Assembly (NCBI RefSeq): GCF_029227915.1
Contig: NC_079888.1
Location: 2,861,001 to 2,925,000 of the forward strand
Source: Hydractinia symbiolongicarpus
Taxonomy: Eukaryota; Cnidaria; Hydrozoa; Anthoathecata; Hydractiniidae
Length of the DNA stretch: 64,000 bases
Direction of reading: 5' to 3'
A program made the translations under genes and the position numbers. The notes under the pieces are model-generated. The model did not search any database. It was not told where the DNA came from and saw only the letters and a program-made list of their open reading frames with translations. Below, piece after piece: positions 1 through 11,400 of the stretch (position 1 is its first letter; every line of letters begins with the position of its first letter).

Positions 1-1137
1 AGTGATTCTTAATTTTCGTAATTTGAGGGGCAAGTGTTAACACATCTCTCATATGTGGTATTTTAATAGGGCTAAAACAACAGATTTGTCGCTGTCTTTG
101 TTGCACATGATTTTATTGTTGTTCCAATAATAAAAGTGCTACGCCAAACAGTCTGTTGTCTCATAAGTGCACAAAATATTTGACAGTTCCCAGTCTTCCT
201 GCTGTTTAATTAGTTCTTGGTGATGCTTGCTTGGTTTTTAAAATGAATTTAAAAAAGTAAAGTTGGCTCGCAAAAATTTCGGCACTTTGTAATGTAGTAA
301 ACCACCATCTAGATGTGGCCCGGGAACACCGTAGATCAATTACCATGGGCTTGTTCATTAGTTGCTACTTGTTTTTTAAAGAGAATTTGTATTTTTTTGT
401 GACCTGCAAGCTTCAATTTTTCTTGCATTATTTTTATGTTGGAGACAAGTGGGGGACTAAATCTTTTCTACATTGTTTAGTTGAAAACCAAAGTGAGACA
501 ATTAACTTGATGCAATTGGACAATATGTTTTCTCAAAATACTCAAAATGTTTTTAAAAGGTATGTATTATATAATATAATAGAATTGTCATATTTTGCTT
601 GTTTTTATTTCCAATGGTAATTTCACAGCTACTTAAGAAATAAGTTTTACAATAAAAAAGTTTCTTGATTTAGCAAAATTTTGCGATTTTTAATCTAATT
701 TGTGCAAAAAAATTTTTTACAAAATACTATTATAACAACCACTAAATAATTAAATAAACAAATAAACATTCATCATTAATAATAATTGATGGTGGCCATC
801 ACTAATTTTGTGGCCAAAATTAGTGATGGCCACCATCACTAATTTTGGCCACATAAAACAGGTTTTTGATGTTAAATGTGAAATGTTTTATGTTGAAATC
901 TAGGGTGATTTGTTTCTTCTCATTGGCAATCTCAGAAAACTGGCATTTTTTCTACCCATATTGTTTTCCTTTTGCCAGCAGACAATTACAAGTGTAAAAG
1001 CTTGTAGTGGAAACATAGGTGAGGTCACTCAATTTCAAAAAATAAATATTACCTATGTATTAGGTTCACTCGCCCTTATATAACATGTGTTATCTGATTT
1101 TCCCAACTTTGAATTTGTTTGCTGAATCTCAGGTTTA
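1..1137. other. intergenic, no gene seen
   Basis: No coding exon is supported here. The open frame at 315-620 is low-complexity, rich in Phe and Tyr codons, and has no recognisable domain. The only clear structure is the hairpin at 788-837, listed separately. The right end of this stretch meets the 5'-truncated LINE. Confidence 0.6.
788..837. repeat. perfect 23-bp inverted repeat (hairpin)
   Basis: Arms 788-810 and 815-837 are perfect reverse complements separated by 4 bases (tggc). The arm begins GATGGTGGCCATCAC. A third partial copy of the right arm continues to about 853. It could be a relic of a fold-back element. No flanking duplication was identified. Confidence 0.85.
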
Positions 1138-1140
1138 GCA

Positions 1141-1659
1141 GTGAAATATTTGTACTGTGGGAAACATGCCCACCTTTATTTTAACAATATGGAGATTACA
1201 GGGATCCCTGAAGACATTCCTGATGATCTATTAGAGGCGAAAGTCATAGAGATAGGACATGCGATGGATATTACAATTAACGAAACCGATTTTGAGGCAT
1301 GCCACCGTTTACCTAAAGGTAAACATGCGAAAGCATCTGACCCGCGGAGAACAATAGTAAGGTTTGTAAATAGAAAGGTGGTGGAAAAAATGCACAGAAA
1401 TAAAAAAATCCTTAGAACTGAGAAACATTGACTGGAAAATATTGGACTCGACCCGCGCAAGATTTATTTAAACAATAACCTGTGTCCCTACTATCGGATG
1501 CTATGGGGCGAATGTAATTCCCTCTACAAGGATGGTAAAATTTCCAGTTTCTGGATCTACAACGGAACGGTTCGGATAAAAAAAGGAGAAAACTCAGCCG
1601 CAGAAAAAATCTTGCATTATGATGACCTTGAATATTTAAAAGTTGATGTTGATAAATAA
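1141..1659 (+). pseudogene. LINE ORF1 fragment (RRM-like nucleic-acid-binding protein) with one nonsense codon
   Basis: Translation shows an L1-ORF1-like core: EITGIPEDIPDD, then EACHRLPKG, then PRRTIVRFVNRK. After an in-frame TGA at 1429-1431 the same frame continues with LENIGLDPRKIYLNNNLCPY and a C-terminal half ending at TAA 1657-1659. Reading resumes in frame, so this is a point nonsense mutation and not a frameshift. The coiled-coil N-terminus expected of intact ORF1 proteins is missing, which fits 5' truncation. The family role is RNA-binding chaperone activity during target-primed reverse transcription. Confidence 0.75.
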
Positions 1660-1948
1660 TTCTATATTATTTTTTTTATACTTTGAAGAATTAGTTTTTT
1701 TCCTCGGGGCCGTTTTCGGACCCCGTTACTTTCGCGTTAATTTCTGTGTAACAGGCCAGCCCCAGTTTTTTAAAACAATCTTATTAAAAATGGCTACTCT
1801 TAAACAGCGAGCAAATGAAGTGAAATGAAGTATGTTATTTTTCTTATTTATCTACTGCCCTCTGGTTTCTGACAAAAACCGAATAAGCTCCCCGTTTCCC
1901 TTGTTACGTGTCATTATATGTTTTGTCTGTTTTTTTTTGTATATCACT

Positions 1949-4900
1949 ATGATTAGTCATCCCTGCAGGATCTGTCTGAAATCTGTTGCTTCAAACCATC
2001 GAGCAATTATGTGTGATGTGTGCGGTTTCTGGGTGCATATTAAATGTAATGGGCTTAATGCCACTGATTATGAAATGTTACAAAACTCCAACGATAATTG
2101 GTTCTGTCTTAAATGTATAAACGATTCACTTCCTTTTAATGACAAATCTACCCCTCTTGTTTTCAACTCTGCTTTATCTTCCACTGAGAAAAGAAAATTC
2201 CTATCCAATCTTAATACTCTTAACAACAGTCCTTCTGAAAATGATAACACCAATTGTAAATACTATGACTCTGTTGAATTTGTCTCTCAAAACTTTAATT
2301 CTTCCTACTTTTCCTTGTTCCATCTAAACATATCTTCCTTATCTAAACATTTTAATGATTTAACCTATCTCCTCTCTGACCTTAATTTTAATTTCGGTGC
2401 TATTGGTATAACAGAAACGGGTTTTCAAAGTAAATCTCCTTCTCTGAACTGTAATCTAAATGGATATACCTTTATACATACTCCTTCAGAAAGCATTAAA
2501 GGTGGCGCTTTGTTATACATTTCTGATAAGCTCTCCTGTTCTAGTCGCCCTGACCTTGATCAACTATGTTATATAAGTCACCAACTTGAATCAGTATTTG
2601 TTGAAGTTATTCATCCTAAAGGTAAAAATTATTTCATAGGTTGCATCTACAAACATCCTCATATGGACCTACATGACTTTAATATGAACCATCTTACTCC
2701 TATATTAAGCAAAACCACCTCTGAGAACAAAAACATTTTTTTAATGGGAGACTTTAATGCAAATCTATTACTCTCTGATTCCAACCCTGATATTTCTGAT
2801 TTTTTAGACTCTATATTTTCGTTTTCTTTAGCTCCTTCTATACTTCTTCCAACAAGAATTACAGAAAATACTAGTACTTTAATTGACAATATTTTTCATG
2901 ACCCTTTTGAACTAAACTGCAAGTCTGGTAACATCATATCGTCAATATCTGACCATTTTCCACAGTTTCTTATAATAAACAAACAACACGTCTTGCCGCC
3001 TCCTCCCACAAAAAGATCTCCTATTCCAGACTGGAATAAATTTAACCAAGAATTATTTTCTCAAAAAATATCTGCCATTGACTGGAATGAACTTCTTTGC
3101 TTAAATGAACTTGACCCATCTAAATCTTTTGATATTTTTCATACTTTTGTCAATAACTGTATAAATGAATGTGTTCCTCTCAAAAAATCTTTTACTAGAA
3201 ATAACACAAACTCTCATAAAGAATGGATCACTACTGGCATACTCACCTCTATACGCAAACGTGACGCTTTACATAAACAATTCATTAAAGAAAAAGATCC
3301 ATTCATAAAATCTCTACTGCACACATCCTTTAAAAAATACAGAAACAAACTTGTCACTCTATGTAGAATAAGTAAAAGTAACTTCTACAAACAATTTTTC
3401 ATCAAAAATAAAAATAATTCAAAAGCTATCTGGGAAGGTGTTCGTTCCATCATTTCACTCCGGTCTGCCAAATCTCCTACTCCTTCTTGTTTAAACATTA
3501 ACAATAATCTCACTACAGACCCATTAACCATATCTAATTCATTCAACAGTTACTTCAGCTCAATTGCAGATAATTTAAGGAAATCGATTCCACCAAGCTT
3601 TAAACACTTTTCTTCGTATCTAAAAAACCCAACAGCTAATTCAATATTTTTTCGCCCAACTAATGATTTAGAAGTCCTTGATTGTATTTCTCTCTTTGAT
3701 AAAAAAAAAATCAACAGGTCCTTTCAGCATTCCGTACCAAGTCCTTCTTCCTACTAAAAAACTCCTCGCAGTTCCAATTGCTAAATTAATCAATCTTTCC
3801 TTTTCAACTGGTATTTATCCATCTTCTCTTAAAATTGCAAAAGTTATCCCTGTTTACAAAAAAGGCTCAAATGTCGAACTTTGCAACTATCGGCCCATAT
3901 CTTTACTTTCAAACATTGACAAAATTTTCGACAAGCTTATTTTCAATCGTTTATATAATTTTTTTTCTATGAACAATACTATCTTTCCAGATCAGTTTGG
4001 CTTCAGGAAAAAATTTTCTACCTCACACGCCTTACTAAACATTACTCAAAAGATTATGGAAGCTATTGACAATGGTCTTCTTGTTTGTGGTGTCTTCATT
4101 GACCTACAAAAAGCTTTCGACACTGTTGACCATGAAATTTTAATTAAAAAACTTTATCACTATGGTATCCGTGGGGTTCCTTTATCTTTGCTGCGCTCTT
4201 TCCTAACCAACAGAGAACAATTTGTGTTTATCAATAATTCGTCATCTTCACATAAACCTATTCGTCATGGTGTTCCTCAGGGCTCTGTTCTTGGTCCACT
4301 TTTATTTCTACTCTATATTAATGATCTTCATACTGCAATTAAACATTCCATGGTCCACCTCTTTGCAGATGATACCAACCTGCTAAATATTAGTAAGTCC
4401 GCTAAACAACTAAATAAACATCTTAACTTGGATCTCAAATTCCTTTGTCAATGGCTCAATGCAAATAAAATCTCATTAAATAAATCTAAAACTGAACTTG
4501 TTATTTTTAAAACTCCGTTAAAACCAATTTTATTTAATTTTAAATTTCTAATCAATGGAACTAAAATCGTTCCTAGTGATACTGTCAAATACCTTGGTAT
4601 AACTCTTGACTCAAACCTCTCCTGGAAATCTCAAATTAACATCACCATCTCCAACCTCAAAAAATCTAATGGAGCACTTGCCAAAGCTCGTCATTTTGTT
4701 CCAAAATGTGTTCTTCGTCAAATTTATTTTGCTATTTTCTACTCCCAAATACAATATTGCTCCTTGGTATGGGGCCAAAAATCTTCTCTTACCCGTCGAA
4801 TAGAAATTTTACAAAACCATGCTATCCGTATCATCTCTTTTAGTACTTTCAATGCTTCTCCTACCCCACTATACGGGAACCTTAACTTAATTAAATTCTC

Positions 4901-5207
4901 TGACATGATCTGTATACATAATATAATTTTCCTACTGAACCTTTATTATAAAACTCTTCCTATTAGCCTCATCAATACTTTCGCAATCGACTTCGCCCAT
5001 TCCCACCACACCCGTGCTGCTGACAAAGGCTTTTTGAATCTACCTCTTGTTCATTCAACTGCGTTTGGTAAAAAGTCTGTTAAGTTCTTTGCAATAAACT
5101 CATGGAACCGTCTTCAAAATTCCTTACCCTTTAAAATCTTGAGTAAAAATACCTCTGAGCTAAAAATTTTTTTACATAGTCACTTTATTAACACATATAA
5201 AATCTAA
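1949..5207 (+). pseudogene. LINE ORF2: PHD finger, endonuclease, reverse transcriptase; one frameshift
   Basis: The likely start is the Met at 1949 (MISHPCRIC). A PHD-like C4HC3 finger follows (CRIC, CDVCGFWVHIKC, WFCLKC) to about 2130. The endonuclease domain runs from about 2310 (FHLNISSL, GITETGFQ, LMGDFNAN, SDHFPQFL). The RT domain shows IDLQKAFDTVDHEI, HGVPQGSVLGPLLF and the catalytic LFADDTNLL near 4360-4390, then KYLGITLD. The frame breaks in a run of ten A at about 3701-3710. Upstream reads to 3757 in one frame and downstream from 3678 to 5207 in another, consistent with a one-base slippage indel. All catalytic motifs are otherwise present. Confidence 0.88.
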
Positions 5208-5525
5208 TTACAATTTTATTTTATTTCACCCAGTCCAAATTCCTTTTTCCTGCTTGAAGGTTTGTTTTAAGCAGCTTCCAGACATTTCATGCTATTTTTG
5301 ACTTTGACTCTGTGATATCCTCGTCTGAATGTTCGTCTTGTCCCTGTGTTGTCCTGTGGCTTCGTCCTACCTGTTGTTCTCCCAGGTAGCTAGCACGTTA
5401 TTTAAGCACATAAAGTGCTTTGTGCTAGTTATCCTTTTATTAGGTAAATGTTCAATATATTTTTCATATTATATATTTTCATTGTAAACTCCTAATAAAA
5501 AAATAAATCTCTCTCTCTCTTTAGA

Positions 5526-7744
5526 AGCATATCAATCTATTTGTTTAATTTACCCCCTATAGAATTATTTAAAAATTCTTGTATCTATCAGAATATATAA
5601 TTTGTGGGTATTTTAAAATGTATTTAAAATTTTGGTAAATACGAAAGGTGCAAAGAAAATATGCTGCGCCACTTTCTAATATTCTGTTTAATTTGAAGGA
5701 GTTTGTATTACCCTGCAAAACATTACAATAACATTTCAGAAGAACTCAAAACATGCAGATAATCAGTAAACAATCAAAGGTAAAAAAAATGATGAATATG
5801 AGAACAATACACCTGTTTTTTACAACTTTATTCAAACAGTGAATATTCTGAAATTTTAGGGTTCTCAAATTATATAGGACCTCTGTAAAATATTTTAGGA
5901 GCAGAATTTTAATAGCAGAATAGTTTTAATAATAATAATAAAATAATACTACAAGGGGGTATTATTCTTAACGTTTTCATTCTCATGGTATTATTGACAC
6001 CACTGTTCCTGATATATGTCACTTCTAAAAGGTAGAGACTTTTGTTAAATATTTTAGAAAGTAAATTATTTATGTTATTATACCTTAATGCAGGTGGATT
6101 TTTTATATGTTAACTGATTTTTAAAAAAACTTAGAGAGAACACTTGATGTTTTAACAAACGAGAACCTTTTAAAATAATTAACTACGAGACCTGTAGCAG
6201 TGAGCATTGACTGTTAAATGTCTTTTTCTGTATATTAATTATTTGAATTTCTTCACTATCTGTTACTTACATTGCCAATATGTCTTGCAGGTGCTCACCC
6301 TCATATAAAATCATACAATCTCATACAAAATGACAAATCTCCTATTAACTCCACATACAAAACTACCTGAAAATATAATTTCTCATACAAACTCCTACTT
6401 TTTTAGATTCCAATGTCTTGACTCTTCATGTTTTGTTGTAAATCCGATATTTTAATGTCAGGGAAATTCTTGGGGAAATCAAGGAAATTAGTCTCTAGCA
6501 CTTAGCAGAAACCCTCATATTTATTTAATGTAATTCGAAATACTTTTCATCCATTCTTTCCTTTTTTCATGAATTATGTATATTATACAAAATTAGCAAC
6601 TTTTAAAGTGAAATTGAAAAAAGTTTCCTACACTCTTCTACTTTTTTGTTACTTTTTTATAAATTTGACTGCATAATCTCACACAAATGAACGAAAAGTT
6701 TACCTACAATTATGGTGGGCACCCTGTCTTGGATAATTTAATTGGACAGGTTAAGTATTTTTCTCTTAAAACTTCCTCTGAACATTTTTGTCTGTTTTTG
6801 CACTGTTATTTTAATTCCACAGGTGCTTATGTTATGATTTTAAAAAATTTACAGATGTTATGGATATTTTAGTTTTTTTGCGAGGCAAGCATAAGCAATA
6901 ATAAACTAATACAAGCAAATCAAAGGTCTGTGTCAAAATTAGAACATCTAAAAAACCTATGGATTGATAATCTTTATAATAATAAGCCAGTTCTGTGTGG
7001 AACAGGCATAGTACACGCATGTGCTTGTTGATTTCAGCCAGCGAAGGCGGAATCTTTAAAATTGCCTGAGGAGATAGATAGATGGATAGATAGGGAGATA
7101 GATTTTTTTCTGAAAACGAGGCTAAAATGGGTTTTAAGCCAAGAAGAATCCTAACAGTGCAACAAATTGTTTTATTATCCAATGAACAATACTTTATTTT
7201 AAAGTTTATATGCTATCAGGAGTTAAAGCCTGTGCAGTGAAGCATGATGGAGATTGTCTCAATGCGCCATCTTTAATGTTATTAACGTTTCCCTTTAATA
7301 ATTACATCATTTCCTTCTGTATTATTGTTGTTGTTATTTTGTTTAGTGTTCATCAATTTTCAGGTTTATTATTTTTCTTTTAAAATTGTTCTTCGAAAGT
7401 TAAGTTAGCTATGATTTACAGTTTCGATAAGAATCAAAAATTGAATTTTAAAATTTTAGAATATTCAATGATTTTTTCCCCCATATTACTTAGTCCTCTT
7501 CAAAGTTCAGCACTTTTTTTTGAAATTGCTGAAAAATACTATCTCAAATGTTAATCAACAAATTCAACGTCACAATGCAATAAAATTAACTTCAATAGCT
7601 TGATTTAAATTGTAAACCACTTGTAACTAACAGGCCAAATAACTTAGTTGAAATAACTCGTTTCCTTATAGGTAAATGAGGAGCACCTGGGACCAAAATG
7701 GAACTAATTTCCTAGATCAACCAACCTATTTTGAAACAGACAGC
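5526..7744. other. intergenic, upstream of HFM1; no gene supported
   Basis: AT-rich sequence with short open frames that lack recognisable domains. A GATA-type microsatellite lies near 7070-7103. An ATG at 7676 opens a 48-codon frame (MRSTWDQNGTNFLDQ) behind a plausible acceptor at 7671 and could be a first coding exon of HFM1. The only donor compatible with the phase of the next exon is a weak GT near 7756, and the frame runs into the dispersed repeat that begins near 7745. The HFM1 promoter and any 5' untranslated exon presumably lie here but are not resolvable by eye. Confidence 0.5.
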
Positions 7745-7960
7745 TTAATGATGTCATCAAAAAACCTTACTGTTTATCAAAACCACATGATCCAATACAT
7801 TTTCTTGATGAGTGTTTAAGCTCTATACTATAGAGACAATAGATAAAAAAATTGTTTTAACAGGTCATTGCTGACGTCATCAAAATTCAAATAACAGATC
7901 TATTTAATTATGCTTCTGCCTAAGGTAATTTTCCCACAGGCTTATCAACAAAAAGTAGTT
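7745..7960. repeat. dispersed repeat copy (related to 33361-33520)
   Basis: This stretch shares ordered blocks with 33361-33520: a GCTCTATACTATAGAG block, then TGCTGACGTCAT, then the segment TCTGCCTAA and a CCCACAGGCTTAT-like end. The two copies sit near and inside HFM1. The element class is unknown and termini were not defined. Confidence 0.6.
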
Positions 7961-7980
7961 ATTTTTTTATAATTATTTAG

Positions 7981-8447
7981 AAAACAAACCTCTTCTCATT
8001 ATGATGAAATACCTGATGCACCATCTCAAATATCGAGTCAATTTTTCTCTCAAAGACCATCATTTATGGGTTACACACAGAACATTGAAGTGTGCAATGA
8101 TATCTTCTCAGTCCCTAGTTCTGCAATTTCACAGTTGCATCAGGAGCCATTTACATTTGCTGATGATGATACTGGTACAAACAGTTCACCAAAACATTTT
8201 AGGTCGTCACAGCAAGATTTGTTTACATCGCCACAACATCAACAACAATTACTGAATAAGCAACATGAACGATACAAAAAGCATTATGAAATAAATCCAC
8301 AACTACTTGGAATTCCTTCACAGCCTTCATATGAATCTATACAGTTTAGAAACAAGGGAAACAAATCCATGCTGAAAAGTAATATGAAATATGCACCTAC
8401 TTCTATGATCATGAAGACACCAAAATGCAGTAACCTCTTAAATACTG
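7981..8447 (+). CDS. HFM1 exon 1 (as found): N-terminal low-complexity region
   Basis: Acceptor ttatttag ends at 7980 and the donor is ACTG|gttagc at 8448. Reading from 7982 gives [16 protein letters not shown], and the first in-frame Met is at 8066 ([10 protein letters not shown]). The region is rich in Ser, Gln and Asn with no domain, as expected for the poorly conserved HFM1 N-terminus. The ATGs at 8001 and 8004 are in another frame. The following 4.7-kb intron contains the nested RTE/Helitron-like block and nothing else recognised. Confidence 0.8.
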
Positions 8448-11400
8448 GTTAGCATTCAGTTTTTCACAGTTTCATTTGTTAAATGTATTAATGGTATAGG
8501 CCTTTAAACAACTATCTTCAGTTCAGGCAAGACTAACTGGACTCTTACTATTTAGCTTGGTCTTTAGTTTAATTGAGTCTAAAAGCATTTTCACAGAGAA
8601 AACATAATGCTTGCTACAAACTGCAAGTGTGAAACCATATTAAAGAATATGCGCATGCGATTTTTTAATTCACTTTATAGAGCCCCTAAGTGGTGTGACA
8701 GTGTTAAATATATTAAACGCATTTCTTTGTCGTATGAAGTAACCTATAGCAAATATATACTGCAGGATTACATTATAACACTGACCGAAGAGAGTGACTG
8801 TGTTAGCTTGTGGCAAAAAATTAAACTGCAAATGAGCAATGCCAAAACATTTTTTGCACATGATTATTGTGTAACATTTTTTTTCGAGAAAGGAAAAAAA
8901 GGATTTCAAATAATTTTCATGCGAACATTTTTTATGCAGTTAAGAAGTTGAAAATAATATGATTTCTATGAATACATGTTAACAAAAATAATATTAAAAT
9001 TATACTAAGGAATAATATTGGAAAGTAGTTGTTGCCCGTGGAAAAATCCACAGGTTTGCCCGTTCTTTATATTTACTCGTCGCAACAAAGTGGATAAAAA
9101 TATATCGCATTTAATACACTTGGTGAAGGGTATCTTTAAGAGACAAGAGAGGAGTTGAACGTCCTCCGCCATACCTTAGTTTAAAGGGGCGATTGTGGAA
9201 GTCCCATGAAATGCCACATAGTGATGGTGTCATTTTAAAAAACACCCAGTCCGGTCTGTGAACGGTTGGCGCTAGGAAGGGCATCCAGCTGTAAAACAAT
9301 GCTAAAACTCTTTATTAATGGCCGCAAGAATAGTTGATCAGACAAACTGCGTAAACGGGGCTGGAACTCTAAGGAGTGAAGGTGTCGCACACGGTAGGAC
9401 AGAGGTCAGGTGTGAGCATCGTCAGACCGTTATCCAGCTATCACATCACAAGGTACCCAGCTATCACATCACAAGGTAGATAACACTAGGTTGAGGATGG
9501 CTAGTGTAAATGTTGGTACTCTGAGAGGTAGAGCAGGTGAAGTAGTTGAAATGTTAGAACGTAGATCTGTTGATATGTGTTGTGTTCAGGAAGTCAGGTG
9601 GAGAGGAGCTTCAGTGAGATTTGTGGAAGGTAGGAGGGCAAGGTATAAGCTTTTTTGGATCAGTAATAGTGATGGATATGGAGGAGTTGGTATATTCGTT
9701 GCAGAGAAGTGGGTAGAAAAAGTAATAGATGTTATGCGTGTTAATAGTCGTATTATAGTGATAAAGTTTTTGATAGGTAATAGGATTGTCACTTTTCTGT
9801 CAGTTTATGCTCCACAGTGCGGACTCAGTGAGGAAGATAAAGATAAGTTTTATGATGAGTTAATAGCAGTCACATCAAAGTTTGGAGACACTGAACTTGT
9901 CATGGTGGGCGGCGACTTTAATGGTCACGTTGGGAAGTCATCTGAAGGTTATAGAGGTGTGCATGGAGGCTATGGATTTGGGAGCAGAAATAAGGAAGGG
10001 GAGAGATTGCTTGAGTTTGGAATGGCAACAGACATGGTGGTTTGCAACACATCATTCAGTAAGAGACAGAGTAGGCTGATAACATATGAGTCAGGTGGTT
10101 GTAAGACACAGATAGATTACTTCCTGATTAGAAAGTCAGACAAGAAAGTGGTGAAGGACGTGAAAGTTATATCGGGGGAAGAGTGTGTTTTCCAGCATAG
10201 GTTGCTGGTTTGTGATATTATCTTGAAGAGTGTTAAAGAAGCCAAGGGAAAGTACAGGCCCCGTCGAAACGTCTGGAAGCTGAAGGAAGAGATTGTAGCA
10301 AGACAATTTAGTGCAAAAGTTCAGCAGTAAGCCCACAATGGTCAATGTGATAGTGACAATGTTAAAAGTACTTGAACTACTTTGAAAATTGTCTTCTAGA
10401 AGCTTCTGATGATACCTGTGGGTGGACGAAAGGACCAGCTAGACATGGACAGACCTGGTGGTGGAATAATGAGGTTGACCAGTGTATAAAGGAAAAGAGG
10501 AAACTTTGGAAAGAGTGGAAGTCAGGTGGTAGTAAAAATATTTACTTAGAAGCTAAGCGTCGCGCTTGTACAGCAGTGTATAAGGCAAAATCAGAAGCAG
10601 AGAGAAACAGATTTGCAGATGTGTTAAAAAGGGAAGACCAGCGCAATGAGGTATTCAAGATAGCAAAGCAAGAAGACTAATCAAGATGTTGTAGGTGAGA
10701 AGTGTATACGTAATGATGAAGGTGTTTTGGCTAGCACAGAGGAGGAGAAAAGGGTAGCTTGGAAGAATTATTATCAGAGGTTGCTTAACACTGAGTTTGA
10801 TTGGGACAAGGATAATTTGTCTGATGATGATGTTGTAGAAGGGCCAGCTATGCAGTTCAAGTCAGAATGGGTAGTGGAGGCTATTAGGAAATTGAAGATT
10901 GACAAGGCTGCAGGAGTATCAGGTATTGTTTCAGAGATGGTAAAAGCATCTGTATATATTGGAGTTGAGCTTATTACAAGTCTTGCTAACCAGATTATAA
11001 AGGATGGTGCTATTTCGAGTGAGTGGCAGTCGAGTGTAATAGTGAATTGTTTCAAGGGCAAGGGTGATGCATTAGAAAGGAGTAACTATAGAGGTTTGAA
11101 GTTGGTTGATCAAGTAATGAAAGTTATTGAAAGAGTGATTGATAAGTTACTTAGAGAAAGAATTGATATAGATAAGATACAATTTGGTTTTGTTCCAGGC
11201 GTGGCACTACAGATGCAATATTTTTACTCAGACAGCTTCAGGAAAAGTATTTAGAAAAGAGAAAGAATCTCTATTTTGCCTTTGTAGATTTAGAGAAAGC
11301 TTTTGATAGAGTGCCATGTAAAGTTATTTGGTGGGCTATGAAAAAATTAGGTGTGGATGAGTGGCTAGTTACGATGGTACAGTCTATGTACAGCAATGCT

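Larger units (their letters stand above)
1138..5525 (+). mobile_element. CR1/jockey-like non-LTR retrotransposon, 5' truncated, degraded
   Basis: This LINE carries an ORF1 remnant (1141-1659), then ORF2 (1949-5207) with an N-terminal PHD-like finger, AP-type endonuclease and reverse transcriptase. It ends in an A/T-rich 3' tail with a short CT repeat near 5505-5522. The start is set where ORF1 homology stops being readable; an in-frame TGA lies just upstream at 1123. The assignment to the CR1/jockey group rests on domain order and RT motifs and was not tested by phylogeny. The element lies upstream of HFM1 in the same orientation. One nonsense codon and one frameshift indicate this copy is inactive but fairly young. 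Confidence 0.85.

Noticed and set aside
315-620. 101-codon frame near the left edge
   Set aside because: Low-complexity, no conserved motif, no splice signals; likely chance in AT-rich DNA.
7676-7756. Candidate first coding exon of HFM1 starting MRSTWDQNGTNF
   Set aside because: The only phase-compatible donor is weak and the frame enters a dispersed repeat at about 7745; kept only as a possibility in the region note.
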